Assembly: GCA_944325115.1 (NCBI GenBank)
Contig: CALUYX010000010.1
Location: 1 to 33,424 of the forward strand
Origin: Candidatus Gastranaerophilales bacterium
GTDB taxonomy: Bacteria; Cyanobacteriota; Vampirovibrionia; Gastranaerophilales; Gastranaerophilaceae
DNA length: 33,424 nucleotides
Direction of reading: 5' to 3'
Position 1 is the first letter of the stretch. The number at the start of each line of letters is the position of its first letter. Positions 1 to 7,931 of the stretch are shown piece by piece. The notes below the pieces were generated by a model. It was not told the origin of the DNA and made no database searches. It saw only the letters and a list, made by a program, of their open reading frames with translations. Position numbers and translations under genes: made by a program.

Positions 1-453
1 GCCCTATTCCAACTGTTTGAAGCACAGAAATCACTTGTATACTTTACAACAGCACTTAAAGACAATTATATAGTGCTGCAAAAAATCCTAAGAATTACAA
101 AATCTTCACTTAATACTCCTCTAAAATTCAGCGAAGATGACATAGACCTTTTGGAAGATGTAATAATTGAAAACAAACAGGCGCTTGAAATGGTTGAAAT
201 GCACAGAAACATCCTTGAAAATATGATGGATGCTTTTGCTTCAATTATTTCAAACAACCTAAATATAGTGATGAAATTTTTAACATCAATTACAATTATA
301 CTTGCTATACCCACAATGTTTGCAAGCTTTTGGGGAATGAACGTACATGTCCCGTTTGCAATTCACCAGTTTGGTTTTATAATAGTAGTCCTTATTTCAG
401 GCGTCGCAGCAATGCTTGCAGCCGCTCTGTTTGCAAAAAAAGGTATGTTTTAA
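1..453 (+). CDS. corA: CorA-type Mg2+/divalent cation channel, C-terminal part
   Basis: The reading frame is open from base 1, so the gene starts upstream of the window. CorA proteins are pentameric inner-membrane channels for Mg2+ (some carry Co2+, Ni2+ or Zn2+). The visible 150 residues are the end of the long stalk helix followed by two hydrophobic membrane segments. The signature Gly-Met-Asn at 334-342 sits at the end of the first membrane helix, in the family's usual WGMN context, and marks the pore mouth. The second membrane helix is followed by a short basic tail (AKKGMF) as expected. The stop codon shares the palindrome TTAA with the stop of the convergent flavoprotein gene, a 4-base overlap. 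Identification is secure; substrate preference cannot be judged from this part. Confidence 0.93.
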   Translation, partial: ALFQLFEAQKSLVYFTTALKDNYIVLQKILRITKSSLNTPLKFSEDDIDLLEDVIIENKQALEMVEMHRNILENMMDAFASIISNNLNIVMKFLTSITIILAIPTMFASFWGMNVHVPFAIHQFGFIIVVLISGVAAMLAAALFAKKGMF

Positions 454-1517
454 GCGCATAATTCCTTTATTTTTAAAGCTACGCTATAAGCGCTGCTCCA
501 ACAGTTTTGCAGATTATATCCGCCACAGAAGCCGTCTATATCAAGCACTTCGCCACAGAAGAATACTTTATTATCCAGTTTTGACCTGCAGAAGTTATCA
601 ACCTGACTTAAATTAACCCCGCCGCAAGTAACAATTTCGCCCCTGCCGTCGGGCGAAACAACTTTAAATGTAATACTTTTAAGTTCATCAATTTCTTTTT
701 TTGAAATATTTGCACATTGCTTGTTATAATTACCTAAAAGTGCAGCTGCAAAAGATTTTGGAACATACTTGCATACAACATTTCCAAAACTCTTTTTTGG
801 ATTATTTTTTACTTCATTAAATAAATCATCAGGATTAATAAGAGGAATTGTAATTTCGTACGGAAATTTTTTTCTGGCATTTAATGAAGAAATCTTATAA
901 ACATAAGGACCCGATATACCATCTTTTGTGAATAAAATCTCGCCATCTTGGGTCTTTAGCACAACGCCTTGCGGAAATTTTGGCGAATCATCTGACAATT
1001 TTAATCCGCACAAAGAAGGCAGCGGCTCAACTATTGTATGCCCTATTTCTTGTGCCAGCTTGTAACCGCCCTTTGAACCGGTTGAGATAACAATAAAATC
1101 ATAATTTTTTAAATCTTTAATTGAAGAGATATTTTTATTAATAATTTTTGTATCACCCAGAGCAAAAAGCATTTTGCTTCTCATATCAGAAGCTGAATTT
1201 GATTTTGGAAAATACCTGTCATCACTTTGCATGTAGGTATCAATACCAATTTTTTTAAAAAAATCTAAAGTGTCGTCAACAAAATGTCTTGAAAAAATTG
1301 AATATAAAAACTTCTCGCCACGAGGGTAATTTTTTGCAAAGTCTTTTAAATTATCTGCAAAATGTGTAAGATTACATCTGCCTCCGCCTGTTACAAGAAG
1401 AGTCTTTAAAGGGGAAGACTTTTCATAAATATCAATATCAAAAACACCCATATCTCTAAGAGCAAGAGCGCAATAAACTCCCGCAGGACCTGCGCCAACT
1501 ATGGCAACTTTTTTCAT
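450..1517 (-). CDS. HI0933/BaiN-family FAD-dependent oxidoreductase
   Basis: The 355-residue protein opens with a dinucleotide-binding motif (VGAGPAG, about residues 7-13). It carries the family signature GGGRCNLTH at about 45-53, a KDGISGP segment in the middle and a C-terminal GEVLDIDGFCGGYN FAD-binding motif. These define the HI0933-like flavoprotein family (aminoacetone oxidase / BaiN-type annotation). True substrates are mostly unknown, so no reaction is assigned. It is somewhat shorter than the roughly 390-420 residues common in the family, with a shortened middle part. The start overlaps the end of folK by four bases (ATGA), so the two are probably translationally coupled. The 3' end overlaps the convergent corA stop by four bases. 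Confidence 0.88.
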   Translation of the reverse strand: MKKVAIVGAGPAGVYCALALRDMGVFDIDIYEKSSPLKTLLVTGGGRCNLTHFADNLKDFAKNYPRGEKFLYSIFSRHFVDDTLDFFKKIGIDTYMQSDDRYFPKSNSASDMRSKMLFALGDTKIINKNISSIKDLKNYDFIVISTGSKGGYKLAQEIGHTIVEPLPSLCGLKLSDDSPKFPQGVVLKTQDGEILFTKDGISGPYVYKISSLNARKKFPYEITIPLINPDDLFNEVKNNPKKSFGNVVCKYVPKSFAAALLGNYNKQCANISKKEIDELKSITFKVVSPDGRGEIVTCGGVNLSQVDNFCRSKLDNKVFFCGEVLDIDGFCGGYNLQNCWSSAYSVALKIKELCA

Positions 1518-2029
1518 TTATTCAACTCCGACATAACCGTGCCATAGAGAAAAACATCCTCAGGATTCTCAAGTGCTTCATGCAGTTCAATAATATTTTT
1601 GTTAAAAATCGGATGAACAAGATTTGCGTTTACTTCTATCATTGGCACAAGTGCAAAAGCTCTTTTATGAACATATTTGTGAGGAATTTCAAGTATTTCA
1701 TTTTTAAAGACCAAATCATCATAAAACAAAATATCGATATCAATTACTCTTTCGCTCCATTTAGGTTTACCCTCGCGGATTCTGCCCAACTTTGCTTCAA
1801 TATTTTGACACACCCTTAAAAGTTCAATGGGGGAAAGACCTGTTTCAACAGCAATTGCAGCATTTATAAACCAATTTTGAGAACTCACACCCCAAGGTTG
1901 AGTTTCATAAAAAGATGAAGCCCTTAAAAGAGTTATATTATTATCACTTGTAAGCAATCTTACCGCCTGTTGTATATTCGACAGACGGTCACCAAGATTT
2001 GAACCTAGTGATAAGTACGCTTTTGACAT
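1514..2029 (-). CDS. folK: 2-amino-4-hydroxy-6-hydroxymethyldihydropteridine diphosphokinase
   Basis: HPPK transfers pyrophosphate from ATP to 6-hydroxymethyl-7,8-dihydropterin in folate synthesis. The protein has the N-terminal YLSLGSNLGDR signature, the pterin-stacking region around FYETQPWG, the NWFINAA segment and the RVIDIDILFYDD motif with its two Mg2+-binding aspartates. I chose the ATG at 2029 rather than the first in-frame ATG 90 bases upstream. It places the conserved motif at residue 3, gives a normal length of about 171, and is preceded by TTAGGA at a good distance. It has a promoter divergent from ftsH. Folate synthesis next to a corrinoid methyl-carrier pair is suggestive but may be coincidence. 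Confidence 0.93.
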   Translation of the reverse strand: MSKAYLSLGSNLGDRLSNIQQAVRLLTSDNNITLLRASSFYETQPWGVSSQNWFINAAIAVETGLSPIELLRVCQNIEAKLGRIREGKPKWSERVIDIDILFYDDLVFKNEILEIPHKYVHKRAFALVPMIEVNANLVHPIFNKNIIELHEALENPEDVFLYGTVMSELNK

Positions 2030-2043
2030 ATGTATATTCCTAA

Positions 2044-2072
2044 TTAACATTTTATTATTCTTTTGATATAAT
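2044..2072 (+). promoter_or_regulatory. Promoter of ftsH
   Basis: TTAACA (2044-2049), a 17-base spacer and TATAAT (2067-2072) with an extended -10 TGA just before it. The predicted start near 2079 leaves a leader of about 26 bases that contains the ftsH ribosome binding site AGGGGTG. Confidence 0.65.
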
Positions 2073-2077
2073 GGCAA
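2049..2077 (-). promoter_or_regulatory. Promoter of folK
   Basis: TTGCCA (2077-2072), a 17-base spacer and TAAAAT (2054-2049) on the minus strand predict a start near 2042, leaving a leader of about 13 bases with TTAGGA before the folK ATG. It overlaps the ftsH promoter on the other strand, so the two may interfere with each other. Confidence 0.6.
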
Positions 2078-2104
2078 CAGAAATATTTTATTACAGGGGT
2101 GAAA

Positions 2105-4003
2105 ATGAATAAAAATCAATCTTTGGGAGTTTATATTATAGTAGGGATAATTGCCCTTTTGCTTGTTGTGGTTGCTTTTGCAGGACCTTCTACTGCAAGC
2201 AGCGAAATTTCATATTCACAATTTGTTGACAAAGTACAGCTTGGTCAAATTGATAGCGTAATCATGGGCAAAAACAGCCTTAGCGCAATTCCCAAAGACG
2301 AAAAAAACGACAAGAATAAAGAATCAAAAGCCCCCAAAGGCGACTTGATAGGTTTTTCAAATGTAAATCAACCAGCAACTTTTCAATATAAAGTTCAAAT
2401 ACCCGAAAATAATCCCGAACTGCTAACATTGTTGGAAAAAAACAATGTTGAAATAAACGTTAAAAAACCTCAGGAAGGTTCACTATTGGGTACAATAGGT
2501 TCACTTCTTGTACCGATATTTTTTATCGGATTAATCATACTTTTACTCAGAGGAATACAGCAAGGCGGTTCCGCTGCAATGAACTTTGGTAAGTCAAGAG
2601 CCAAACTTATGCAAGAAAACAAAGTAAAAGTTACATTCTCGGACGTTGCAGGCATTGACGAAGAAAAACAAGAACTTGAAGAGATTGTGGATTTTCTTAA
2701 AAACGGAGAAAAATACACAAAACTCGGCGCAAAAATTCCAAAAGGCGTGCTTTTGGTTGGTGTTCCCGGTACAGGTAAAACCCTTATGGCAAAAGCGGTA
2801 GCGGGCGAAGCCGGAGTACCTTTCTTCTCTATTTCAGGTTCAGACTTTGTAGAAATGTTTGTCGGTGTTGGTGCATCTCGTGTAAGAGATTTGTTTGAAC
2901 AAGCAAAAAAACACCAACCTTGTATAATTTTTATCGATGAAATTGATGCAGTAGGACGCCAAAGAGGTGCCGGCATGGGTGGCGGACACGATGAAAGAGA
3001 ACAAACCCTTAACCAACTTCTTGTTGAGATGGACGGGTTTGATGAAAACGTTAACATTATTGTCCTTGCAGCTACAAACCGCCCTGACATATTAGATAAT
3101 GCACTATTAAGACCCGGACGTTTTGACAGACAAATTATAATAAACAGACCTGATATCCTTGGCAGAGAACAAATTCTAGCAGTTCATGCCAAAAACAAAC
3201 CGCTTGCTTCAAATGTAGATTTGAAAGTTCTTGCCAAACGCACGCCAGGATTTACCGGAGCTGATTTGCAAAACCTGCTAAACGAAGCCGCACTCTTAAG
3301 TGCAAGGCACAACCAAAAAGAAATATCTATGGAGCACATTGAAGAAGCTATAGACAAAGTAATGGCAGGACCCGAGAAAAAATCAAGAATAATATCAGAT
3401 GAGGAAAAAGAAAATACAGCATATCATGAAGTAGGACATGCTCTGCTTGCAAGACTCTTGAAAGATTGCGACCCGCTTCATAAAGTTTCAATAATACCAA
3501 GAGGCATGGCTCTTGGTATCACAACAGTATTGCCCGAAAAAGACCACTTAACACTTAAAAAGTCACAATTACTTGACAGAATCACCATGATTCTTGGCGG
3601 AAGAGTAGCTGAAGAGCTAATATACGGACCTGACTCAATAACAACAGGCGCACAAAATGATTTAGAAAAAGTTTCAGCGTTAGCCAGAAAAATGGTCACA
3701 GTCTATGGAATGTCAGAGAAAATGGGCAATCTTGCCTATGGCACAAGTCAAGAGCACGTATTTATGGGACGTGATTTTGGTCACCAAAGAGATTTTAGTG
3801 AAGAAATTGCTGCAGACATTGACAAAGAAGTAAAAAGAATTGTTGATGAGCGCTATAGCATAGCAAAACAAATGCTTAGCGAAAACGAAGATATGCTAAG
3901 AAAAATCGCCAAAGAACTTCTTGAAAGAGAAACTCTTGATGAAGCTGAATTTAGCGAGATTATGAATAAAATAGTAGAGCAAAGAGGTCAGCAGCAAGCG
4001 TAG
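2105..4003 (+). CDS. ftsH: ATP-dependent zinc metalloprotease FtsH
   Basis: FtsH is a hexameric inner-membrane AAA+ protease that extracts and degrades membrane and short-lived cytosolic proteins. There are two N-terminal membrane helices (about residues 8-27 and 128-150) flanking a periplasmic part. The AAA module has Walker A GVPGTGKT at about 219, Walker B IIFIDEID at about 274, and the second region of homology ending in RPGRFDRQ. The zinc-protease motif HEVGH is at 441-445. At about 632 residues the length is normal. I place the start at the ATG at 2105 because AGGGGTG lies just upstream; an in-frame GTG at 2099 lies inside that ribosome binding site. The stop overlaps the next gene's GTG by one base (TAGTG), implying coupling to the CFeSP genes. 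Confidence 0.97.
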   Translation: MNKNQSLGVYIIVGIIALLLVVVAFAGPSTASSEISYSQFVDKVQLGQIDSVIMGKNSLSAIPKDEKNDKNKESKAPKGDLIGFSNVNQPATFQYKVQIPENNPELLTLLEKNNVEINVKKPQEGSLLGTIGSLLVPIFFIGLIILLLRGIQQGGSAAMNFGKSRAKLMQENKVKVTFSDVAGIDEEKQELEEIVDFLKNGEKYTKLGAKIPKGVLLVGVPGTGKTLMAKAVAGEAGVPFFSISGSDFVEMFVGVGASRVRDLFEQAKKHQPCIIFIDEIDAVGRQRGAGMGGGHDEREQTLNQLLVEMDGFDENVNIIVLAATNRPDILDNALLRPGRFDRQIIINRPDILGREQILAVHAKNKPLASNVDLKVLAKRTPGFTGADLQNLLNEAALLSARHNQKEISMEHIEEAIDKVMAGPEKKSRIISDEEKENTAYHEVGHALLARLLKDCDPLHKVSIIPRGMALGITTVLPEKDHLTLKKSQLLDRITMILGGRVAEELIYGPDSITTGAQNDLEKVSALARKMVTVYGMSEKMGNLAYGTSQEHVFMGRDFGHQRDFSEEIAADIDKEVKRIVDERYSIAKQMLSENEDMLRKIAKELLERETLDEAEFSEIMNKIVEQRGQQQA

Positions 4004-4881
4004 TGGATAAAGAATTTTCATTTTTAAATTTTGATTTATCGTCAACGGCAAAGGCAGCCCCTGCTTTTATATTGGAATTTCCTTTTGAAATTACCGACAA
4101 TTACTCGCCCGTATTAAAAGCATATTGGGATGAATCAATAAAAACTCCGCTTAATTATTTTAAGGCAGCACAAGAAAAGCTTAAAGAGTGCAACGCTGAC
4201 GCCGTTAGCATTTATTTCAACATACAAGAACCGCAAGATAGCGAGAAAAAACAAGTCTTAGAATGCTGTCGCACAGCTCTTGAAGAAATTCTAAAAATTT
4301 GCACCGTTCCTTTAATGATTAGACTTAGCGGTCAACCACAGTGGGACATAGAGCTTGCGCAAAATTTATTTCCGACTTTAGATAGAGAAGTAATAATTTC
4401 TCCCGTACAAGCGGCAAATTACGAGCAAATTATCAACTGCGCCAAAAATACACCCTATAAACATCACTATGTTTTAAGAACACCAATAGATATTAACTTA
4501 ACAAAGGAATTAAATATTTTATCGATTGATAAAGGTATTGAGCCCAAAAAAATTCTAATTGACCCTGAAATGGGCTGTATTGGCTATGGCATAGACTACG
4601 GCTACAGCATTATTGAAAGACTGAAACTTGCCAGAGAAGCTGGTGACAAAATGCTCGATATGCCGGTAATAGTCTGCGCAGGAGAGGAATCATATAAAGC
4701 AAAAGAGTCAAAAAGTAACGACTTTTCAGCATCATGGGGCGAGCTTGAAAAAAGAGCAAAAATGTGGGAAATTTCAACCGCTTCAGCGCTTATTGCCGCA
4801 GGGGCAAACATTGTTGTTATGTGGCATCCTGAGTGTATAAAAACAGTTAAAAATCAATACAGCGAGGTTCTATGTCACTAG
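4003..4881 (+). CDS. acsD: Corrinoid iron-sulfur protein small subunit (CdhD/AcsD-like)
   Basis: In the Wood-Ljungdahl pathway the small CFeSP subunit forms a TIM barrel that, with the large subunit, cradles the corrinoid carrying a methyl group between methyltetrahydrofolate and acetyl-CoA synthase. The 292-residue protein has the family's C-terminal features: a DPEMGCIGYGIDYGYS loop near residue 190, the REAGDKMLDMPVIVCAG segment, a WGELEKRAKMWE helix and AGANIVVMWHPE near the end. Length is close to the usual 300-320. Translation starts at a GTG overlapping the ftsH stop. Its last ten bases overlap the large-subunit gene. No CO dehydrogenase, acetyl-CoA synthase or methyltransferase gene is in the window, so a role in carbon fixation is not supported here. 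Supplying methyl groups to another acceptor is a possible alternative. Confidence 0.82.
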   Translation: MDKEFSFLNFDLSSTAKAAPAFILEFPFEITDNYSPVLKAYWDESIKTPLNYFKAAQEKLKECNADAVSIYFNIQEPQDSEKKQVLECCRTALEEILKICTVPLMIRLSGQPQWDIELAQNLFPTLDREVIISPVQAANYEQIINCAKNTPYKHHYVLRTPIDINLTKELNILSIDKGIEPKKILIDPEMGCIGYGIDYGYSIIERLKLAREAGDKMLDMPVIVCAGEESYKAKESKSNDFSASWGELEKRAKMWEISTASALIAAGANIVVMWHPECIKTVKNQYSEVLCH

Positions 4882-6005
4882 GGGCAATGGATATTTTCAA
4901 ACTTTTACCCGGCGGTAAAAAAGCAGAGAATGCAAACTGCAAAAAATGCGGCTGTGCGACTTGCATGATGTTTGCAATGAAACTCTCAAAAGGTCAAGGT
5001 GACGCTGAGCTTTGCCCGTATATTCCGGATGAACTTAAAGAAAAATTAGAAAAAAAAAAAAAAATTCAACAAGGAAGAATCTCGTGAGGTCGGCAGAAAA
5101 TTGGCGGCGAAACGGTTGGAGATACGAAGGGAAAAACCTTTATAAACCCTTGTGTCTTTGCATTCAAACTTGATACAAAAGACCCTGATTTTGAAAATAA
5201 ATTAAACAAGATTCTTGATTTTCAAATCGAATGTATTGGTCAAAAATATACAGTTGATGCCATTTACCTTGTTAATCCTACAGCAGAATCCGCCAAAAAA
5301 ATTAAAGAAAAGGGTATAGAGGTTATTGATGACAATTTTCTTTCAAAGATGAAAGAGGTATATTTTACAAATCTTTCACAAACTATTCAAGAACTTAGCA
5401 AAATAAGATACGAAGCTGTAATTAACAGAAATGAGAACTTCTCAAAACCCGTATATGTAAACCTTTCGGGTCAAGATTTTTACACACTTTGCTCTATTGC
5501 CTCTTCTCTTGTTTGTAAATATGCAAATTTAATTATATTTGACGATTTTGATGAAGCGCTACTCTCAAGCCTTATAACATTAAGGTTAAATATATATACA
5601 GACCCGCAAAAACCGCTTCAGGTAGAGTCTAAAGTGTATGAGTTTAACAATCCTGATGAAAATGCGCTTGTGTTTTTGACAACAAACTTTGCCCTAAGCT
5701 ACTTTGCGGTAGCAAATGAGCTTTCAGGCCTAAAATGCGGCTCGTATCTTGTTATTACACCAAGCGAAGGTATGAGCGTACTTACAGCTTGGTCTGCGCA
5801 AAAAATAACAGCCGAAATTGCCTCAAAAGTAGTAAGTGCAAATGATATTTTAGAAAAAGTTAAAAACAAACAAATAATAATCCCGGGGTTGCTTTGCGAC
5901 TTAAAAGATGAGCTACAGGAGGCATTGCCCGAGTGGAAAATCGTAGTCGGCACAACAGAGGCATACAAAATACCTGAATTTGTTAAAAAACTGCAGAATG
6001 CCTAG
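4872..6005 (+). pseudogene. acsC: Corrinoid iron-sulfur protein large subunit (AcsC/CdhE-like), interrupted
   Basis: The first part (4872-5087) starts like AcsC, with DIFKLLPGG and a CX2CX4CX16C [4Fe-4S] motif (CKKCGCATC then C). The C-terminal part (to 6005) matches the corrinoid-binding end: LNIYTDPQKP, FLTTNFALSYF, EGMSVLTAWSAQ and KQIIIPGLLCDL. Between them a TGA at 5085-5087 stops the frame, yet the same frame is open from 5088 onward (KIGGETVGDTKGKTF and on). Reading one frame over after the 15-base A run (5050-5064) gives a more natural KEESREVGRK, which rejoins the original frame if one A is added at 5097-5100. Two compensating homopolymer indels therefore explain the break better than a nonsense mutation. 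They may be sequencing errors. Even repaired, the protein is about 377 residues against roughly 440-450 for the family, with about 70 residues missing mid-barrel. The remaining uninterrupted ATG-started piece is 5349-6005. Confidence 0.8.
5050..5064. repeat. 15-base poly(A) tract inside acsC
   Basis: An uninterrupted run of 15 A follows the [4Fe-4S] domain of the CFeSP large subunit and encodes its lysine stretch. It is the likely site of one of the two indels that break the gene. Such runs slip during replication, transcription and sequencing. Confidence 0.85.
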
Positions 6006-6664
6006 CTTTTCATTAATTTTTTAAAATCCCTTTTAACCATTTCATACTGGGAGTTCATAGTGTCTTCAAGATATTTGCGTTTGTTTTCTATTTCTTTATC
6101 ATCGGCATTTTTATCTACATATATAGGTTCACCGTAGTACATAAGCATTTTTCTGCAAAAAAGAGGAAACCTGAACTCATCCCATGTGTTCAATTTTATA
6201 TACCCTTTTGACGGCGAATACCAAGTAATAGGTACAATCGGCACACCGGTCATTTTAGCTATTTCAATTATACCCTTCTTAACCACCCTGTTTGGACCTT
6301 TTGGACCATCGACGGTAATTGCGCCATTGTCACCTTTTTTGATTCTATTTACAAGCTCCAATGTAGCGCTTGCACCACCTCTTGTAATCGAGCCTCTTAC
6401 TGTCTTAAGTCCCATTATTTCCGCTGCTCGTGCAATAATTTCGCCATCTTTTGAACGACTAATCATAACATTTGTCTTACTTTTGCCTTCAAGCGAGTAC
6501 AATCCACACTGATGTGCGTGCCAAAGCGCAAAAATACAGGGTTCATTCGGGTAATTTACATTCTTGCAGGAATAAGTAAATTCCTTGAGTTTAAAAAGAA
6601 GTGCAGCAAGAAAAGAAAAAAATTTTATTTGAACTTTTTCGTGTTCCTTATACTGAAATCTCAT
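6002..6664 (-). CDS. DUF374-family lysophospholipid acyltransferase-like protein
   Basis: The 220-residue protein has the DUF374 (LPLAT superfamily) pattern: an N-terminal hydrophobic helix, FALWHAHQCGLYSL with the catalytic-site histidines around residues 48-50, an ISRSKDGEIIARAAE segment, RGGASATLEL, and the ITVDGPKGPNR motif. The last is typical of acyltransferases acting on lipid A or lysophospholipid acceptors at the inner membrane. The substrate is unknown. It is the last gene of the minus-strand his operon. Its start is one base beyond the hisD stop with AGGGGGG as ribosome binding site. Its stop codon shares the palindrome CTAG with the stop of acsC, a 4-base convergent overlap. Confidence 0.85.
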   Translation of the reverse strand: MRFQYKEHEKVQIKFFSFLAALLFKLKEFTYSCKNVNYPNEPCIFALWHAHQCGLYSLEGKSKTNVMISRSKDGEIIARAAEIMGLKTVRGSITRGGASATLELVNRIKKGDNGAITVDGPKGPNRVVKKGIIEIAKMTGVPIVPITWYSPSKGYIKLNTWDEFRFPLFCRKMLMYYGEPIYVDKNADDKEIENKRKYLEDTMNSQYEMVKRDFKKLMKS

Positions 6665-6665
6665 T

Positions 6666-7931
6666 TTATTCCCCCCTTAAATCACTTGCAAGTTTGTGCG
6701 CCATAAGCCCTTCAAGCTTGGCAATTTGCGATGCAAGTTCGGAAAGTTGACGTGAGTGTTCTTTTGATAACATTTGATAAGTTTGAATTTTGATAAAATC
6801 AAAAACACTAAGACCGCCTGTGTATCTGGATGCGCCATTTGTAGGCAGGACATGATTTGTACCAGAGCAATAATCGCCAAATACCTCGGCACAATTACTT
6901 CCGATAAAAAGTGACCCGTAATTTTTAAATTTAACTGAAATTTCCCATGCATTGTCAAACATTAACTCTAAATGCTCAGGAGCTCTCATATTTGATATTT
7001 GTATTGCTTCTTGCATATCTTTTACCACAATAGCACATGAGTTCTCAAAAGAAATTGTGGCAATGTCTTTTGTAGCAAGCGTTTGAAGCTGAACTTTTGC
7101 CGATTCAATAACTTTTCTTGCAAAATCCTCACTAAAGCACAGAAGATAGCCGCGTGCGTCCTTGTCATGCTCACATTGTGCAAGCAAATCCGCACTGACA
7201 AGGCTTGGGTCTTGATTATCATCTGCTACAATTAAAACTTCGGAAGGACCCGCCAAAAAGTCAATTGAACATCTTCCGTATACATATTTTTTGGCATAAG
7301 TTACATATTTATTCCCCGGACCAACTATCTTATCAACGGGCGCAATTGACTGCGTTCCATATGCAAAAGAGGCTATTGCCTGAACCCCGCCAAGTTTATA
7401 TATCTTATCTGCTCCGCTTAAATTTGCAGCAACAATTGTCTGTGGTCTTATCTTTGGCGAAGTAAGGATAACTTCACTAACACCCGCAACCTTTGCAGGA
7501 ACACAAGTCATAATAGCAGAAGACGGTAGCGGATAATTTCCGCCGGGAACATAGCATAGAACCCTATCCAGAGGTATAATTCTATGTCCTAATTTTGAGT
7601 TATTTTTCTCAATGTCAAGATTATGTATGCATTCTAACTGCTTTTGCGCAAATTCTTTTATATTTTGAATACAAGAATTTATTGCGCTTACCGTTTCTTT
7701 AGGTGTAACGTCAAAAGCACGTTGAATTTCATCTTCACTTACCGTAAAATCTTGAGCGCTCAGAAAGCTGCCGTCACCAAACTTGGTCGAATATTCAATG
7801 ACAGCACTATCTCCAAGGTTTTTAACTTCTTCTATAATTTTTTGTGCATCAGGAAGACTGTCAAGAGATTTTGTTTTAAAAAACTCATGGTCTTTGCTAT
7901 TTAATAAATCGGTAGATTGAAAAATTTTCAT
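6666..7931 (-). CDS. hisD: Histidinol dehydrogenase
   Basis: HisD is a zinc enzyme performing the last two oxidations of histidine synthesis, L-histidinol to L-histidine with NAD+. The 421-residue protein is of normal length. It shows PGGNYPLPSSA near residue 129, DKIVGPGNKYV, IDFLAGPSEVL, the zinc-binding AQCEHDKDARG, PEHLELM, and GTNHVLPTNGASRYTGGLS near residue 360. It starts one base inside the stop of the hisA-hisIE fusion gene and ends just before the DUF374 gene, so it is mid-operon. No other his genes (hisG, hisB, hisC, hisF, hisH) occur in the window, so the histidine pathway is split across the genome. Confidence 0.97.
   Translation of the reverse strand: MKIFQSTDLLNSKDHEFFKTKSLDSLPDAQKIIEEVKNLGDSAVIEYSTKFGDGSFLSAQDFTVSEDEIQRAFDVTPKETVSAINSCIQNIKEFAQKQLECIHNLDIEKNNSKLGHRIIPLDRVLCYVPGGNYPLPSSAIMTCVPAKVAGVSEVILTSPKIRPQTIVAANLSGADKIYKLGGVQAIASFAYGTQSIAPVDKIVGPGNKYVTYAKKYVYGRCSIDFLAGPSEVLIVADDNQDPSLVSADLLAQCEHDKDARGYLLCFSEDFARKVIESAKVQLQTLATKDIATISFENSCAIVVKDMQEAIQISNMRAPEHLELMFDNAWEISVKFKNYGSLFIGSNCAEVFGDYCSGTNHVLPTNGASRYTGGLSVFDFIKIQTYQMLSKEHSRQLSELASQIAKLEGLMAHKLASDLRGE

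Noticed and set aside
2470-3090. Long antisense open frame inside ftsH
   Set aside because: It mirrors the codon pattern of ftsH, has no ribosome binding site and no recognisable protein.
5050-5064. Programmed frameshifting or transcriptional slippage at A15 producing full AcsC
   Set aside because: A single slip leads to a frame that stops near 5145; a second compensating change is also needed.
5085-5087. TGA in acsC as selenocysteine or reassigned codon
   Set aside because: No conserved Cys/Sec position is known there, no SECIS-like hairpin follows, and TGA ends normal genes here (SDR at 12050-12052, folK at 1516-1514).
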